Origin: Acetobacter musti | GTDB taxonomy: Bacteria > Pseudomonadota > Alphaproteobacteria > Acetobacterales > Acetobacteraceae | NCBI RefSeq assembly: GCF_011516835.1 | Contig: NZ_WOTB01000015.1 | Coordinates: 1-64,000, forward strand | Reading direction: 5' to 3' | Length of the DNA stretch: 64,000 nucleotides | In this document: piece by piece, positions 46,369 to 56,578 of the stretch | How positions within the stretch are numbered: the first letter of the stretch is position 1 | Layout of the letters: each line of letters starts with the position of its first letter | Position numbers and translations under genes: made by a program | The notes under the pieces: generated by a model | The model's database searches: none | Told to the model about the DNA's origin: nothing | The model's input: only the letters and a program-made list of their open reading frames with translations

Positions 46369-48495
46369 TCACGCATTCCGCGTGCTGGTGTCAGTTCCCG
46401 CGAGATTCAGTCTGAACAGAGCCACGGAATGTGCCGCGACCAGTACAACGCTGCGTCCGCCAGGTGATTTCGTCACCTGCACCTCGTCTGAATTTTCTTC
46501 AGCACTGCTGATCAGCAGTACCCACTCGCCATCTGGTCCGGGAAGAACACATGACACGTCATTGCTTCCCGGATTCAGAAACAGACATGTTATATCAAGT
46601 TCTTCTCCTTTTCCCGCTGCGCGCCTTACGCCCACGACCCGAAGATCGTCGCTGTTCCAGTCATCGACAGACATCGGCTCCCCGGAAACGTTAAACCAGG
46701 CGATGTCCGGCAGATCGGGCCGTAACTTATGACGTCCATGCATGTATCGTGATGTACGAAGCGAAGGATGCGTCTTTCTCAGCGATGTTAGACGCGTGGT
46801 AAAATCGTACATGGCACGCCCGCGGGGAGTTTTCAGGAGAGACCAGTCCAGCCATGATATATCGTTATCCTGGCAATAGACATTGTTATTTCCATTCTGT
46901 GTCTGCCCGAATTCGTCACCTGCGAGCAACATGGGGGTGCCGTGCGATAACAGCATCGTGGCCATAATGGACCGCCGTATGCGATCACGCGTCGCGACAA
47001 TTCCTGTGTCGTCCGTCGGTCCTTCGGTTCCCCAGTCACTGCTGTAATTTTCCTGTGCTCCGTCCCGGCCATCTTCCATATTGGCTTCATTGTGGCGCTG
47101 CGCGTAGCTGACAAGGTCCATCAGCGTGAAACCGTCATGGGCCGTTACGAAATTGACGCTCGCCCAGGGACGGCGGCCACTTTTGTCGAACAGATCTCCT
47201 GAACCGGCCAGCCGGGCCGCCATGTCCCCCTGCATTTTGGCGTCACCCCGCCAGAAACGGCGCGTCGTGTCACGGAATTTGTCGTTCCACTCCATAAATC
47301 CAGGTGGAAAATTTCCGGTCTGATAGCCGCCTGGTCCGGGGTCCCAGGGTTCCGCGATCAGCTTTCGGGTCGAAAGAACCGGATCCTGCATGATTGCGTC
47401 GAGAAAACCGGATCTCTGATCGTAGCCGTAATTTTCACGTGCCAGGATAACAGCAAGATCGAATCTGAAGCCGTCGATGCCGAATTCCGTTACCCAGTAG
47501 CGCAGGGAGTCGAGAACCATCTGCAGCACCCGCGGATGAGACAGGTTCAGCGTATTTCCACATCCTGTATCGTTAATGTAATGACGTTCATTTCCGGGAA
47601 CCAGTCTGTAATAACTGGCATTATCCAGACCGCGATAACAGAATACCGGACCGAGTTCATTCCCTTCGCAGGTATGATTATAGACAACATCCATAATCAC
47701 TTCGATACCGGCTCTGTGCAGCTTCCTGACCGCCGCACTGAAATCGTCTGCCCGGCCCCGACCGACATAGGAAAGCTGCGGAGCAAAGAAGGAAAGAGTA
47801 TTATACCCCCAGTAATTCGTTACTCCGCGCTCAATCAGAAAACGATCTGTCACGAACGACTGTACAGGCAGAAGTTCAAGCGTGGTGACACCCAGTCTGA
47901 CGAGATATTCAATGAAACGTGGATCTGACATTGCACGAAATGTTCCGCGCTGGATTTCCGGCACACCGGAACGCTTCATTGAAAGACCGCGCACGTGAGC
48001 TTCCACCACGATCATATCTTCCGGAGCGATGTCGGGACTGACATCCGCCATCCGACGTCTTCCCTCAACCACACGGCATTTCGGCATTGCGGAAGCGCTG
48101 TCACGTCTGTCAAACGACAGATCAGCACGCGGTGAATGGACCCTGTAGCCGAACAGCGCATCTGTCCAGCGGATGTCATTACTGAGTTCACGCGCGTAAG
48201 GGTCGATCAGAAGTTTATGCGGATTGAACCGGTGCCCGCGGAGCGGTTCATAGGGGCCGAAGGCACGGAATCCATACAGCAGACCGGGCTCCGCTTCAGG
48301 CAGATAACCGTGCCAGATTTCATCCGTGTATTCCGGCAGTTGCAGACGGGCGGTTTCTCTTCGTCCTGCTTCATCGAAGAGACACAGGTCGATGCGCGTC
48401 GCATTCGCGGAAAAAACCGCGAAATTTACTCCATAACCATCATAGGTCGCTCCGAGTGGCCACGGTTTTCCGGGCATGAGAGACGGCGGCATCAC
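46369..48495 (-). CDS. glgX: Glycogen debranching enzyme GlgX
   Basis: Hydrolyses alpha-1,6 branch points, mainly short outer chains left by phosphorylase. The 708 aa GH13 protein has an N-terminal CBM48 (GYGVNFAVFSANATRIDLCL), VIMDVVYNHTCEG, the nucleophile near 343 in GIDGFRFDLAV, LIAEPWDPGPGGYQ with the acid, and VNFVTAHDGFTL. Start is GTG 48495 or ATG 48492; both overlap the glgB stop. The linear dextrins it frees are the natural substrates of TreY downstream. Confidence 0.95.
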   Translation of the reverse strand: MMPPSLMPGKPWPLGATYDGYGVNFAVFSANATRIDLCLFDEAGRRETARLQLPEYTDEIWHGYLPEAEPGLLYGFRAFGPYEPLRGHRFNPHKLLIDPYARELSNDIRWTDALFGYRVHSPRADLSFDRRDSASAMPKCRVVEGRRRMADVSPDIAPEDMIVVEAHVRGLSMKRSGVPEIQRGTFRAMSDPRFIEYLVRLGVTTLELLPVQSFVTDRFLIERGVTNYWGYNTLSFFAPQLSYVGRGRADDFSAAVRKLHRAGIEVIMDVVYNHTCEGNELGPVFCYRGLDNASYYRLVPGNERHYINDTGCGNTLNLSHPRVLQMVLDSLRYWVTEFGIDGFRFDLAVILARENYGYDQRSGFLDAIMQDPVLSTRKLIAEPWDPGPGGYQTGNFPPGFMEWNDKFRDTTRRFWRGDAKMQGDMAARLAGSGDLFDKSGRRPWASVNFVTAHDGFTLMDLVSYAQRHNEANMEDGRDGAQENYSSDWGTEGPTDDTGIVATRDRIRRSIMATMLLSHGTPMLLAGDEFGQTQNGNNNVYCQDNDISWLDWSLLKTPRGRAMYDFTTRLTSLRKTHPSLRTSRYMHGRHKLRPDLPDIAWFNVSGEPMSVDDWNSDDLRVVGVRRAAGKGEELDITCLFLNPGSNDVSCVLPGPDGEWVLLISSAEENSDEVQVTKSPGGRSVVLVAAHSVALFRLNLAGTDTSTRNA

Positions 48496-50711
48496 ACCTC
48501 CGTGCGGGCAGATGAGAGAACGATGACCGCGAGGGGCGGTAATGTCAGTTCACAGGACCAGTCCTGACCGTGTGCTGGCCGACTTTGTGCATTGACTCCA
48601 CCGCCATTCCCGACATTGCTTCCGCCATAGATGCCCGCATCGGTATTGAGAATTTCGTGCCAGTATCCGCCTGAAGGGAGGCCTGTCCAGTAATTTTCTC
48701 TGATGACCGGCGTTGTGTTCCATACAATGACAACCGGCGATCCGCTCACCGCGAAACGTATCCACGCGAAAACGGCGTTGCTGACATCGTCACCGATAAG
48801 CCACGAAAAGCCGGCCGGATCGCAATCCAGTTCGTGCAGCGCCGGATACAGACGCATGGTCCGGTTCAGATCTCTGACAAGAACCTGCATCCCTGCTTTC
48901 AGCGGGTCTCCGGTTGCCGCCCAGTCCACTTCGCCGTCGTGATTCCATTCATGCGCCTGGGCGAGTTCACATCCCATGAAAAGCAGTTTCTTGCCTGGGT
49001 GACACCACATGAACGCCAGATAGGAACGCAGACTGGCATGTTTCTGCCAGTGATCGCCGGGCATCCGTGCAATAAGAGATCCTTTTCCGTGTGTGACCTC
49101 GTCATGTGACAGGCTGAGGACGAAACGTTCTGAAAATCCGTAGTGCATTCCGAACAGGATTTCAGACAGGTGATGTCCTCTCCAGAGCGGATCACGCTGA
49201 ATGAATGAGAGCGTGTCGTGCATCCAGCCCATATTCCATTTGAAGGAAAAGCCCAGTCCTCCTTCAGATGTTGCACGCGTGACACCCGGCCATGCGGTAG
49301 ATTCTTCTGCTATGATGACTGCGTCAGGAACTTCCCGGGAAATGGCATCGGTGAGTTCACGAATGAAACTCACGGCTTCCAGATTTTCCCGTCCGCCGTG
49401 AATATTTGGGACCCAGTCTCCTTCCTGCCGGCTGTAATCGCGATAGAGCATGGAGGCGACCGCGTCGACGCGCAGACCGTCAACGTGGTAATGCTGCAGC
49501 CACATCAGAGCACTGGATATCAGAAACTCCCTTACCTCATGGCGCCCGAAATTATAAATCAGGGTGTTCCAGTCGCGGTGGATGCCCTCACGCGGGTCGC
49601 TGTGTTCGAAAAGAGCCGTACCGTCGAAGCACGCGAGGCCATGAACATCGTTGGGAAAATGTGCGGGCACCCAGTCCAGGATGACACCGAGACCGGCGGC
49701 GTGGCATGCATTCATAAAGGCGGCGAATTCGGCAGGGGTGCCGTGCCGGGCTGACGGTGCGAAAAGACCCAGTGACTGATAACCCCACGATCCTCCGAAC
49801 GGGTGCTCCATGATGGGCAGCAGTTCGATGTGGGTAAAACCAGCCTGTGTCACATAGGGAATCAGTTCGCGTGTGAGGTCACCCCATGTCGCCGTGCGAT
49901 CAGGGTCGCCGCCAGGGCGGCGCCACGATGCTATATGCACCTCATAGATCGAGATAGAGGAACCGGGCGCCTGCCGGGCGCCACGTGTGTCCATCCAGGC
50001 GTCATCGTCCCACGCATAGCGGACGCCGGAGGTGACAATGGACGCCGTGGCGGGTGGGCGTTCTGAAAATCTGGCAAAGGGATCTGCTTTTTGCGGAAGC
50101 AGCGTTTCGTTTTTCGCCATGATTTCGAATTTATATCGCTCGCCCGGTGAGATGCCGGGAAGAAAAATTTCCCATATACCGGCTGTGTGTCGCAACCGCA
50201 TTGAATGACGCCTGCCGTCCCATATGTTGAAGTCGCCAATCACCGACACCCGGAGCGCGTTGGGCGCCCATACCGCGAACAGGACACCGTCAACGCCATG
50301 AAGTGTTACAGGATGAGCACCCAGCATTGCGTCAGCATGGAAACTGCGTCCCTCCGCGAATAACCGAAGGTCGTGTTCGTCGATTACAGGACCAAACGAA
50401 TATGGGTCGGCCGCTTCTTCGACCGCGTCCGCCCATGTAACACGGAAGTGGTACCGGGCTCCCTGCGGAACTGTGCCGATATACAGGCCGGTGTCATCGA
50501 TCTGGCGCATTGCCCGCTCAGCGGGTGCCGATCTGGGTCTTTCCACCACCAGTCTTACCTTCGCCGCATCAGGATAAAATGCACGGATAATATCGACTTT
50601 ACCCGCATTATGACGGCCAAGAATCGAAAACGGATCCGGACATCGTCCGGCCAGAAGATCTCTGGCGTGTTCCGGGACGATATAGAGAGACTCATCCTGT
50701 CTGCGCGTCAC
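48492..50711 (-). CDS. glgB: 1,4-alpha-glucan branching enzyme
   Basis: Forms alpha-1,6 branches in glycogen. The 739 aa GH13 protein has a double N-terminal module (DPFSILGRH and VLFAVWAPNALRVSVIGDFN), GFTHIELLPIMEHPF, the nucleophile near 414 in VDGLRVDAVASMLY, the acid near 467 in VIIAEESTAW, and LSHDEVTHGKGSL. Start GTG 50711 is preferred because GGGGAGG lies seven bases upstream; ATG 50762 is also in frame with a weaker site. It follows glgA by 76 nt. Confidence 0.95.
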   Translation of the reverse strand: MTRRQDESLYIVPEHARDLLAGRCPDPFSILGRHNAGKVDIIRAFYPDAAKVRLVVERPRSAPAERAMRQIDDTGLYIGTVPQGARYHFRVTWADAVEEAADPYSFGPVIDEHDLRLFAEGRSFHADAMLGAHPVTLHGVDGVLFAVWAPNALRVSVIGDFNIWDGRRHSMRLRHTAGIWEIFLPGISPGERYKFEIMAKNETLLPQKADPFARFSERPPATASIVTSGVRYAWDDDAWMDTRGARQAPGSSISIYEVHIASWRRPGGDPDRTATWGDLTRELIPYVTQAGFTHIELLPIMEHPFGGSWGYQSLGLFAPSARHGTPAEFAAFMNACHAAGLGVILDWVPAHFPNDVHGLACFDGTALFEHSDPREGIHRDWNTLIYNFGRHEVREFLISSALMWLQHYHVDGLRVDAVASMLYRDYSRQEGDWVPNIHGGRENLEAVSFIRELTDAISREVPDAVIIAEESTAWPGVTRATSEGGLGFSFKWNMGWMHDTLSFIQRDPLWRGHHLSEILFGMHYGFSERFVLSLSHDEVTHGKGSLIARMPGDHWQKHASLRSYLAFMWCHPGKKLLFMGCELAQAHEWNHDGEVDWAATGDPLKAGMQVLVRDLNRTMRLYPALHELDCDPAGFSWLIGDDVSNAVFAWIRFAVSGSPVVIVWNTTPVIRENYWTGLPSGGYWHEILNTDAGIYGGSNVGNGGGVNAQSRPAHGQDWSCELTLPPLAVIVLSSARTEV

Positions 50712-50787
50712 CCACCAGCCTCCCCGTCCGTCAGTATCGTTCGCGATGGTCCCGCACCTCATGTTTCCGGGGCGGTGGCCCTGATCT

Positions 50788-52437
50788 TCAGACTCTTGTT
50801 CTCAGTGTCTGACCCGAGGCTGCGGGTTTTCTCGCTATTCGTCTTTTTGGATTTGCCTGCTTCACATATTTCAGCCCCGCGCTGCCTGCGGGCGGCAGAC
50901 GAACGATATTCCGGCCGCTCTGATCAACGATTTCGACGCCGGATAGTTTTGCGAAAAGTCTCACATATTGTCCGGCTTTTCCGCGCCAGGATACATCCGT
51001 CATGGCTCCGTTCCTTTGCAGGGCCATCCAGGCTTCACGGTCTTCTCTGAACAGGGCTCTTGCCCGCTCCGTCGCCGCAACAAGAGAGGCCGGATCGACC
51101 GGCGAGAAAAGGAACCCGGTTGCAACGCCCCGGCTTACGGCGGCCTCATTGGCGTCCACGATCGTGTCCGCGAGTCCTCCCACACGGGATGCGACAGGCA
51201 CTGCGCCATAGCGCAGAGCGCAGAGCTGCGTCAGTCCGCATGGTTCAAATCGTGACGGAATCAGTAACGCGTCAACAGATGCCTGCATGCGGTGGCCGAG
51301 CTCTTCACTATAGCCAAGATGACAGGCGAAACGTCGGGGAAATTTGCGCTGGAGCCCTGACAGGATACGATGGATTGCTCTGTCGCCCTCGCCAACCACG
51401 ACAATCTGCGTATTGAATCTCAGAAGACGGTCCATAATTTCGGGAAGAAGGTCGATCCCTTTCTGTCTGGTCAGCCGGCTGACAACTCCGACGAGAAAAG
51501 CGTTCCGGTCCTGAGGAAGTCCGAATTCCGATTGAAAGTTCAGTTTGTTCGAAAGACGGGAAATCACGTCTCCCGTCATGTAAGGAAATCTGACGACAGG
51601 GTCCCGCGCGGGATTCCAGATAGATGTGTCTATTCCGTTCAGAATACCGCTCACGCAGTCAGCCCGTGAACGAAGCAGGCCGTCGAGACCCATACCCCAT
51701 TCAGCACCCTGTATTTCATGCGCGTAGGTCGGAGAAACCGTAGTGATCCAGTCGCAAAAAAAGAGTCCGGCCTTTAAAAAACTGATGTTGCCGTAGAACT
51801 CGCAGCCGTCGATCGACATGGCTGCGTCAGGCAGACCGAAGAGAGAGCGATGTTCCGCCGGGAAACTGCCGTGAAAAGCGAGATTATGAATTGTCTGAAC
51901 GACCTTCGGACGACCAGACATTCCATGGGTCCGGCATACGCTCTCGCCATCGTAGTGAATGTAGGCTGCCGTAAGACCAGCCTGCCAGTCATGCGCCTGA
52001 ATGATATCGGGATGATATCCTTCAATAAAACCCTGCCCGATAAAGGCGGCGGCACGTGCAAGTCCGGCAAACCGGATACCGTTATCGGCCCAGTCGCTTC
52101 CGTCCGGACCGAGATAAGGATTTCCGGAGCGATCATACAGTTCCGGAATATCGAGAATCAGGAGCTCGTTTTCTCCGGCTGTGCATGACCATATCGCCGC
52201 CTGATGACCCAGTATTTCCGGAAGAAACGGTATTCTTCTGGCCGTTTCATTCATGGCGGAGAGCACGGCGGGATAGCCCGGGAGAAGGGTCCGCACTTCA
52301 ATGCCGTAATTCGACAACGCTTCCGGCAACGATGCCACAACGTCTCCGAGGCCTCCCGTCTTTACGAATGGAAACATCTCGGATGCGACCGATAACACGC
52401 GGATCGGACGAGAAAGTATCGAGGCTGCATGAACCAT
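50788..52437 (-). CDS. glgA: Glycogen synthase
   Basis: Adds glucose from ADP-glucose to the non-reducing end of glycogen. The 549 aa GT5 protein has the ADP-glucose-binding KTGGLGDV from Lys26, an N-terminal Rossmann domain with HDWQAGL, and the C-terminal site SRFEPCGLTQLCALRYGAVPV, shown here from the Glu of RFEPCGL. The C-terminal ~60 residues are a basic extension (NPKRRIARKP). First gene of the glgA-glgB-glgX-treZ-malQ-treY run. The ADP-glucose maker GlgC is not in the window. Confidence 0.95.
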   Translation of the reverse strand: MVHAASILSRPIRVLSVASEMFPFVKTGGLGDVVASLPEALSNYGIEVRTLLPGYPAVLSAMNETARRIPFLPEILGHQAAIWSCTAGENELLILDIPELYDRSGNPYLGPDGSDWADNGIRFAGLARAAAFIGQGFIEGYHPDIIQAHDWQAGLTAAYIHYDGESVCRTHGMSGRPKVVQTIHNLAFHGSFPAEHRSLFGLPDAAMSIDGCEFYGNISFLKAGLFFCDWITTVSPTYAHEIQGAEWGMGLDGLLRSRADCVSGILNGIDTSIWNPARDPVVRFPYMTGDVISRLSNKLNFQSEFGLPQDRNAFLVGVVSRLTRQKGIDLLPEIMDRLLRFNTQIVVVGEGDRAIHRILSGLQRKFPRRFACHLGYSEELGHRMQASVDALLIPSRFEPCGLTQLCALRYGAVPVASRVGGLADTIVDANEAAVSRGVATGFLFSPVDPASLVAATERARALFREDREAWMALQRNGAMTDVSWRGKAGQYVRLFAKLSGVEIVDQSGRNIVRLPPAGSAGLKYVKQANPKRRIARKPAASGQTLRTRV

Positions 52438-52905
52438 CGTCCCGTTTTCCTTCTGCGCAGACGTACCGGGGCACGACGCAGTCGCTAAATTGCCTTTTTT
52501 CTGTGAACGACTCAGAGCGGCTGTACGGCAACGCTCACGAGTAAGTGATATCCGGAAATCTGCTCAGACGTCGGCCTGGCTCCGAAGCGAAACTGACGTG
52601 AGATCAGCGGAGAGTTTTATATCCCGGACATATTCCGGAATAAGAATTAAGGTGTTCTGCCTCAAAATAACCAGAAGGCGTTTATATATTTTGCGGACAG
52701 AAGACTGAGCAGGTTCTTGCCTACGCCGGCAAGGATCGCGCCGCCATTCATCTCATTATGTCTGACGTGATCTGGCTCAAAGGGGCCTGATCCATTTGCG
52801 GGTTCGGGGTAAAGCTCCGAAAATCGCTCCGAATGTATGTGCAAAATATATAAGCGTCGGGAAAACCCGATCCAGATTCAGCGAATTTAGCTTCAGGACA
52901 TCGGT
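52438..52905. other. Intergenic region upstream of glgA
   Basis: About 470 nt without a gene, between the GH15 gene and glgA on the same strand. The part near 52660-52690 is AT-rich (TTTATATATTTTGC) and CTTGCC/GGCAAG around 52716-52732 can pair. It should contain the 3' end of the GH15 transcript and the promoter for glgA. Short open frames here show no features. Confidence 0.45.
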
Positions 52906-54723
52906 TCAGCCGTTCGGACGTCTGCGCCCGCTTCTCCGGCCACCTTCATAAATGAGGCTTCCGGCCAGCATGTGAGCCGAGTGAACAAGGGCGAAGTGAC
53001 TGAATGCCTGCGGAAAATTCCCGAGTTGCCGATGTGTGACAGGATCATATTCTTCCGCGAGCAGTCCCAGATCGTTGGCGCAGGCAATCAGCTGCTCGAA
53101 CATCTGTTGCGCCTCGGTCCGTCGCCCGCTCATAACCCATGCATCGCAGAGCCAGAAGCTGCATGCCAGAAATGAGCCCTCTTCACCTGCGAGACCATCC
53201 GCGCTTTCGCCATCGGGCGGATACCGCCAGACGAACCCATTGCGAAGAAGATCGCGCTCTATTCGTGCGATGGTTCCCTGCACGCGCGGATCACTGGTCG
53301 GCAGGAAGCCAAGCTGGGCAATGTGGAGGAGCGAGGCGTCCACTCTGTCCGCGCCATAGAACTGCACAAAGCTGTTGGTTTCCCGGTCGAACCCCTTTTC
53401 GCAAATTTCAGCATGAATTTCGTCGCGCGTCGCCTTCCAGAGTTCGACATCTCCATCGAGATTGAAATCTGTTGCACTGGCAATCATGCGGTCGAAGGCA
53501 AACCAGCACATCATTTTCGAATAGACAAAGTGACGTGTACCGCCCCGGACTTCCCACAGACCGGAATCCGGTTCACGCCACAGTCCAAGCAGCCGCTGCG
53601 CGATGGAGCGCTGCAGTGGCCACACTGTATCCAGACCGGGAAGTCCGTCCCGCCGCGCGGCGTCGAATCCACCGATCACCGATCCGTAAACATCGAGCTG
53701 GAGCTGATCATGCGCTCCGTTGCCGATGCGGACCGGCCGGCTGTTCTCATAGCCGCACAAATGCGTCAGCTCGACTTCCGTCAGCCTGCGTTCACCATGC
53801 AGACCATACATAATCTGCAGCCCGTCGACCGCGCCGGCGGTTGCGCGCATCAGCCACTGATGCCAGGCGCTGGCCTCGTCGACGTAGCCGGATATCGCCA
53901 GAGCATGAATTGTCCACGCCGCATCGCGAAGCCAGCAGTAACGGTAATCCCAGTTCCTCACGCCGCCGGGCATTTCGGGTAAAGATGTGGTCGGGGCAGC
54001 GACGATGCCCCCGGTGGGCTGATAGGTCAGCGCCTTCAGTGTCAGCAATGACCGTCTGACAATGCCTTCGTACGGTCCGTCATAGAGGCAGTGGGATGAC
54101 CATTCCCGTCCTCTCGCGATCGTATGACGTAACAGGGCGTAGGGATCGCGCGGCAGTGGCGGTGAGATATGGGACGGGAACCATTCCAGGGTCGCGAAAC
54201 CACTCTGTCCGGCGGAGACTTCGAACTCACCTTCTGTCGAAAAATCGACATTGGTGAGATCAGCACTGCTGCTCAGTCTTACGGCGTCGGGTCCGGCGAA
54301 CGCATAGAGAGCTCCTTCACGGCGCTGCATCCAGGGAATTCGCTCGCCATAACCGAATCTGAGCCTGAGATTGGAACGAAAGGCGACCGTACCTTTGTCA
54401 CCGCGAACGATGCGGACCAGTTCATGAAGATCGCTGTCACCTGGAGGTGGCAGAAAATCGAGAACAATCGCGCGGCCGGATGCTGTCTCCCATGCTGTTT
54501 CCAGAACCATCGTATCAGGAAGATAACGACGCGAAACAACTGCATCCGGATCGGCCGGACACAACGCCCATTCTCCGTTTTCGGGTGTGCCTAACAGGGA
54601 AGCAAAGATCGCTTCCGAGTCAAAGCGCGGCATGCAAAGCCACTCGATCGTTCCGCCGCGATGAACAAGGCCGGCCCCGCGAGCGGAACTGACAAGAGCG
54701 TAATCCTCAATCAGACGATCCAT
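52906..54723 (-). CDS. Glycoside hydrolase family 15 protein
   Basis: A 605 aa cytoplasmic GH15 enzyme of the bacterial glucoamylase/trehalase-like group: N-terminal beta domain starting IEDYALVSSARGAGLVHRGG and the (alpha/alpha)6 barrel with GGVRNWDYRYCWLRDAAW near 260. No signal peptide is present. Some bacterial members hydrolyse trehalose, others alpha-1,4-glucans; position just before glgA and the TreY-TreZ genes fits either trehalose or glycogen breakdown. Separated from glgA by 468 nt, so it may be its own transcript. Confidence 0.88.
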   Translation of the reverse strand: MDRLIEDYALVSSARGAGLVHRGGTIEWLCMPRFDSEAIFASLLGTPENGEWALCPADPDAVVSRRYLPDTMVLETAWETASGRAIVLDFLPPPGDSDLHELVRIVRGDKGTVAFRSNLRLRFGYGERIPWMQRREGALYAFAGPDAVRLSSSADLTNVDFSTEGEFEVSAGQSGFATLEWFPSHISPPLPRDPYALLRHTIARGREWSSHCLYDGPYEGIVRRSLLTLKALTYQPTGGIVAAPTTSLPEMPGGVRNWDYRYCWLRDAAWTIHALAISGYVDEASAWHQWLMRATAGAVDGLQIMYGLHGERRLTEVELTHLCGYENSRPVRIGNGAHDQLQLDVYGSVIGGFDAARRDGLPGLDTVWPLQRSIAQRLLGLWREPDSGLWEVRGGTRHFVYSKMMCWFAFDRMIASATDFNLDGDVELWKATRDEIHAEICEKGFDRETNSFVQFYGADRVDASLLHIAQLGFLPTSDPRVQGTIARIERDLLRNGFVWRYPPDGESADGLAGEEGSFLACSFWLCDAWVMSGRRTEAQQMFEQLIACANDLGLLAEEYDPVTHRQLGNFPQAFSHFALVHSAHMLAGSLIYEGGRRSGRRRPNG

Positions 54724-54977
54724 TCAGCGTTCTGCTCCAGGCTGTCGAAAAGCCGCTGTGCACAGGGAATTACGTCCGTGCGGCTTACGATCATCGCCAG
54801 ACGATAATGTCCGGCGGAGAAGCAAGTTTCTCGCTGGAGGACGGAAGCCATGTATCAGAATGTACACAGATAAAGGTGTTACCGGAGGCAGGGCGAAAAT
54901 ACGCTCCGGACCGGCATCTTTTATCCGGAATGCGCAGGGTCAGACAGGATTTTTCTTACAGGGCAATGATATCTCTG

Positions 54978-55577
54978 TCAGAACGCGTCGCTGCTGTGTC
55001 GAAAAAAACTGGCGGGTCCGATGAAGGCAAGCAGAAGCTTATCGTATTCGCGGGCCATGAGCCGGAAGGTCTTTCGATCGAACGGTCGTCTCAGTGCGGG
55101 TGGCTGCACGGCATAGGCATGAAGAGCGACATCCGGCAAAGAGCGGGACATTTCCAGCATCGCACGGCGGATATGATATCCGGCGGTCACGACAATCAGA
55201 CTGTGTATCTCATTGTCACGGACCCACATCGTGGTTTCCACGGCATTTCCGGCTGTCGAGGTGGCACGGCGTCCAAGGGTCACACGTCTCGCGAGAGCCG
55301 GAGGCAGTTCCGGCTCAAGGGCGGACAGTGTGACATGAGGATCAACCCCTGAAATAAGCAAAAGTTTTCCGGAACCGTTCCTGAGCAGACCGAGAGAAGC
55401 TTCAATGCGTCCGTTTCCGCCTGTCAGGGCCACAATTCCGTCGGATGGCGGAGGCTGTCGTGGCGGATGTCGGGCATCCAGAACAAACCAGGCAAATCCT
55501 GTGATCCAGAGCGTCATAATACTGACGATAAATAAAATGGCGAAGAACCATGATCTGTGGCGCGCAGGCCCGGTCAT
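54978..55577 (-). CDS. YdcF family protein (DUF218)
   Basis: A 199 aa protein with one N-terminal membrane helix (about 12-33) and a DUF218 domain: DGIVALTGGNGRIEASLGLL, LLISGVDPHV, STAGNAVETTMWV and SLIVVTAGYHIRRAMLEM. Some DUF218 proteins take part in envelope polysaccharide or cyclic Enterobacterial antigen handling; the activity is unproved for most. ATG 55577 overlaps the ftsX stop (ATGA), so it is the third gene of the ftsE-ftsX operon. The following 254 nt to the GH15 gene hold no supported gene. Confidence 0.88.
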   Translation of the reverse strand: MTGPARHRSWFFAILFIVSIMTLWITGFAWFVLDARHPPRQPPPSDGIVALTGGNGRIEASLGLLRNGSGKLLLISGVDPHVTLSALEPELPPALARRVTLGRRATSTAGNAVETTMWVRDNEIHSLIVVTAGYHIRRAMLEMSRSLPDVALHAYAVQPPALRRPFDRKTFRLMAREYDKLLLAFIGPASFFRHSSDAF

Positions 55578-56578
55578 GGCAGGCGACGCAGCCATACCCG
55601 AACGATGACCTGCGCGGTGAGCAGAGCGGTAAGCATTGCACACAGAGGAACGCAGGCGAGCCCGATCATAAGATCGCCGGGTACGCTGCCGTCTGTAAAA
55701 GCTGCAAAAGCTTCCGGAAGAATGGTCGAATAACCCTGCTCCGGCATTGTCACCGCCTGGGGACCGGAAAGCGGAGCCATAAATCGGACCACAATCGCAA
55801 TCGGGGGAACCGCCAGCAAGGTCCCCGCTATGCCTCCCGCCAGAGAAAGCCAGGCGACGCGTCTGCCAAACCGGCTTGCGACATAGCCGTCTGCGGCGCC
55901 CAGACCGTGCAGAATCGCAATGCTTTCACGGCGAGCACCCAGGCCGAGACGGGTGGCCATCCCGATGACTGCCACACCGATTCCGCCAACCAGCACGATG
56001 GCCAGTGCCGCGCAGGCCAGAAGACTTCGCGCAACCATCTGAAGGCGGCTCCGCCAGTCATCATTTCGTTCCACCAGTGTGCCGGGCGCCAGACCGGCCA
56101 GACGGGATGAAAGGCCGTCCGTCAGACTCGCACCCGGAGCGAGATGAAGCTCTATCACGCCAGGAAGAGGAAGCGCCGCCACTCCGGACGTGCCAAGCCA
56201 GGGTCTGAGAATCTGATCCAGTTCCCGTGCGTCAAGCCGATGGATTTCAGACAGCGCAGACTGCGCCCGCAGAACGTCCATCACGGCATCAATACGCGAT
56301 CGCTGATGATCAGTCTGATTTTCTTTAACCGGAACCTGCGCCGTGGCGTCGTCCGAGGGAAGCGATGCGGGTCTGTCCGGGTCCGGGACCTGAATCGTCA
56401 CGAGATTTGCCGCGCCATGCGCCCATCGGGCGGACAGCGACCACGCGCCGAAGGCTCCCGCCCATGTCAGAGCCGCCAGCAGGCTCATGGCGGCGACCAT
56501 TGCGACGAGGCTGCGGTCCGGGAGGGCATGGGACAAAGCGAGGCCATCACGTACCCGCCGCCCCCGGCGGTCACTCAT
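55574..56578 (-). CDS. ftsX: Cell division protein FtsX (ABC-type permease)
   Basis: Membrane partner of FtsE; the complex activates peptidoglycan hydrolases at the division site. The 334 aa protein has a first helix at about 25-48, a periplasmic domain with the PLPGVIELHL segment and LERNDDWRSRL, and three C-terminal helices (about 175-200, 225-250 and 295-320). Sequence is divergent, as is common in Alphaproteobacteria. It overlaps ftsE by 8 nt and ydcF by 4 nt. Confidence 0.9.
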   Translation of the reverse strand: MSDRRGRRVRDGLALSHALPDRSLVAMVAAMSLLAALTWAGAFGAWSLSARWAHGAANLVTIQVPDPDRPASLPSDDATAQVPVKENQTDHQRSRIDAVMDVLRAQSALSEIHRLDARELDQILRPWLGTSGVAALPLPGVIELHLAPGASLTDGLSSRLAGLAPGTLVERNDDWRSRLQMVARSLLACAALAIVLVGGIGVAVIGMATRLGLGARRESIAILHGLGAADGYVASRFGRRVAWLSLAGGIAGTLLAVPPIAIVVRFMAPLSGPQAVTMPEQGYSTILPEAFAAFTDGSVPGDLMIGLACVPLCAMLTALLTAQVIVRVWLRRLP

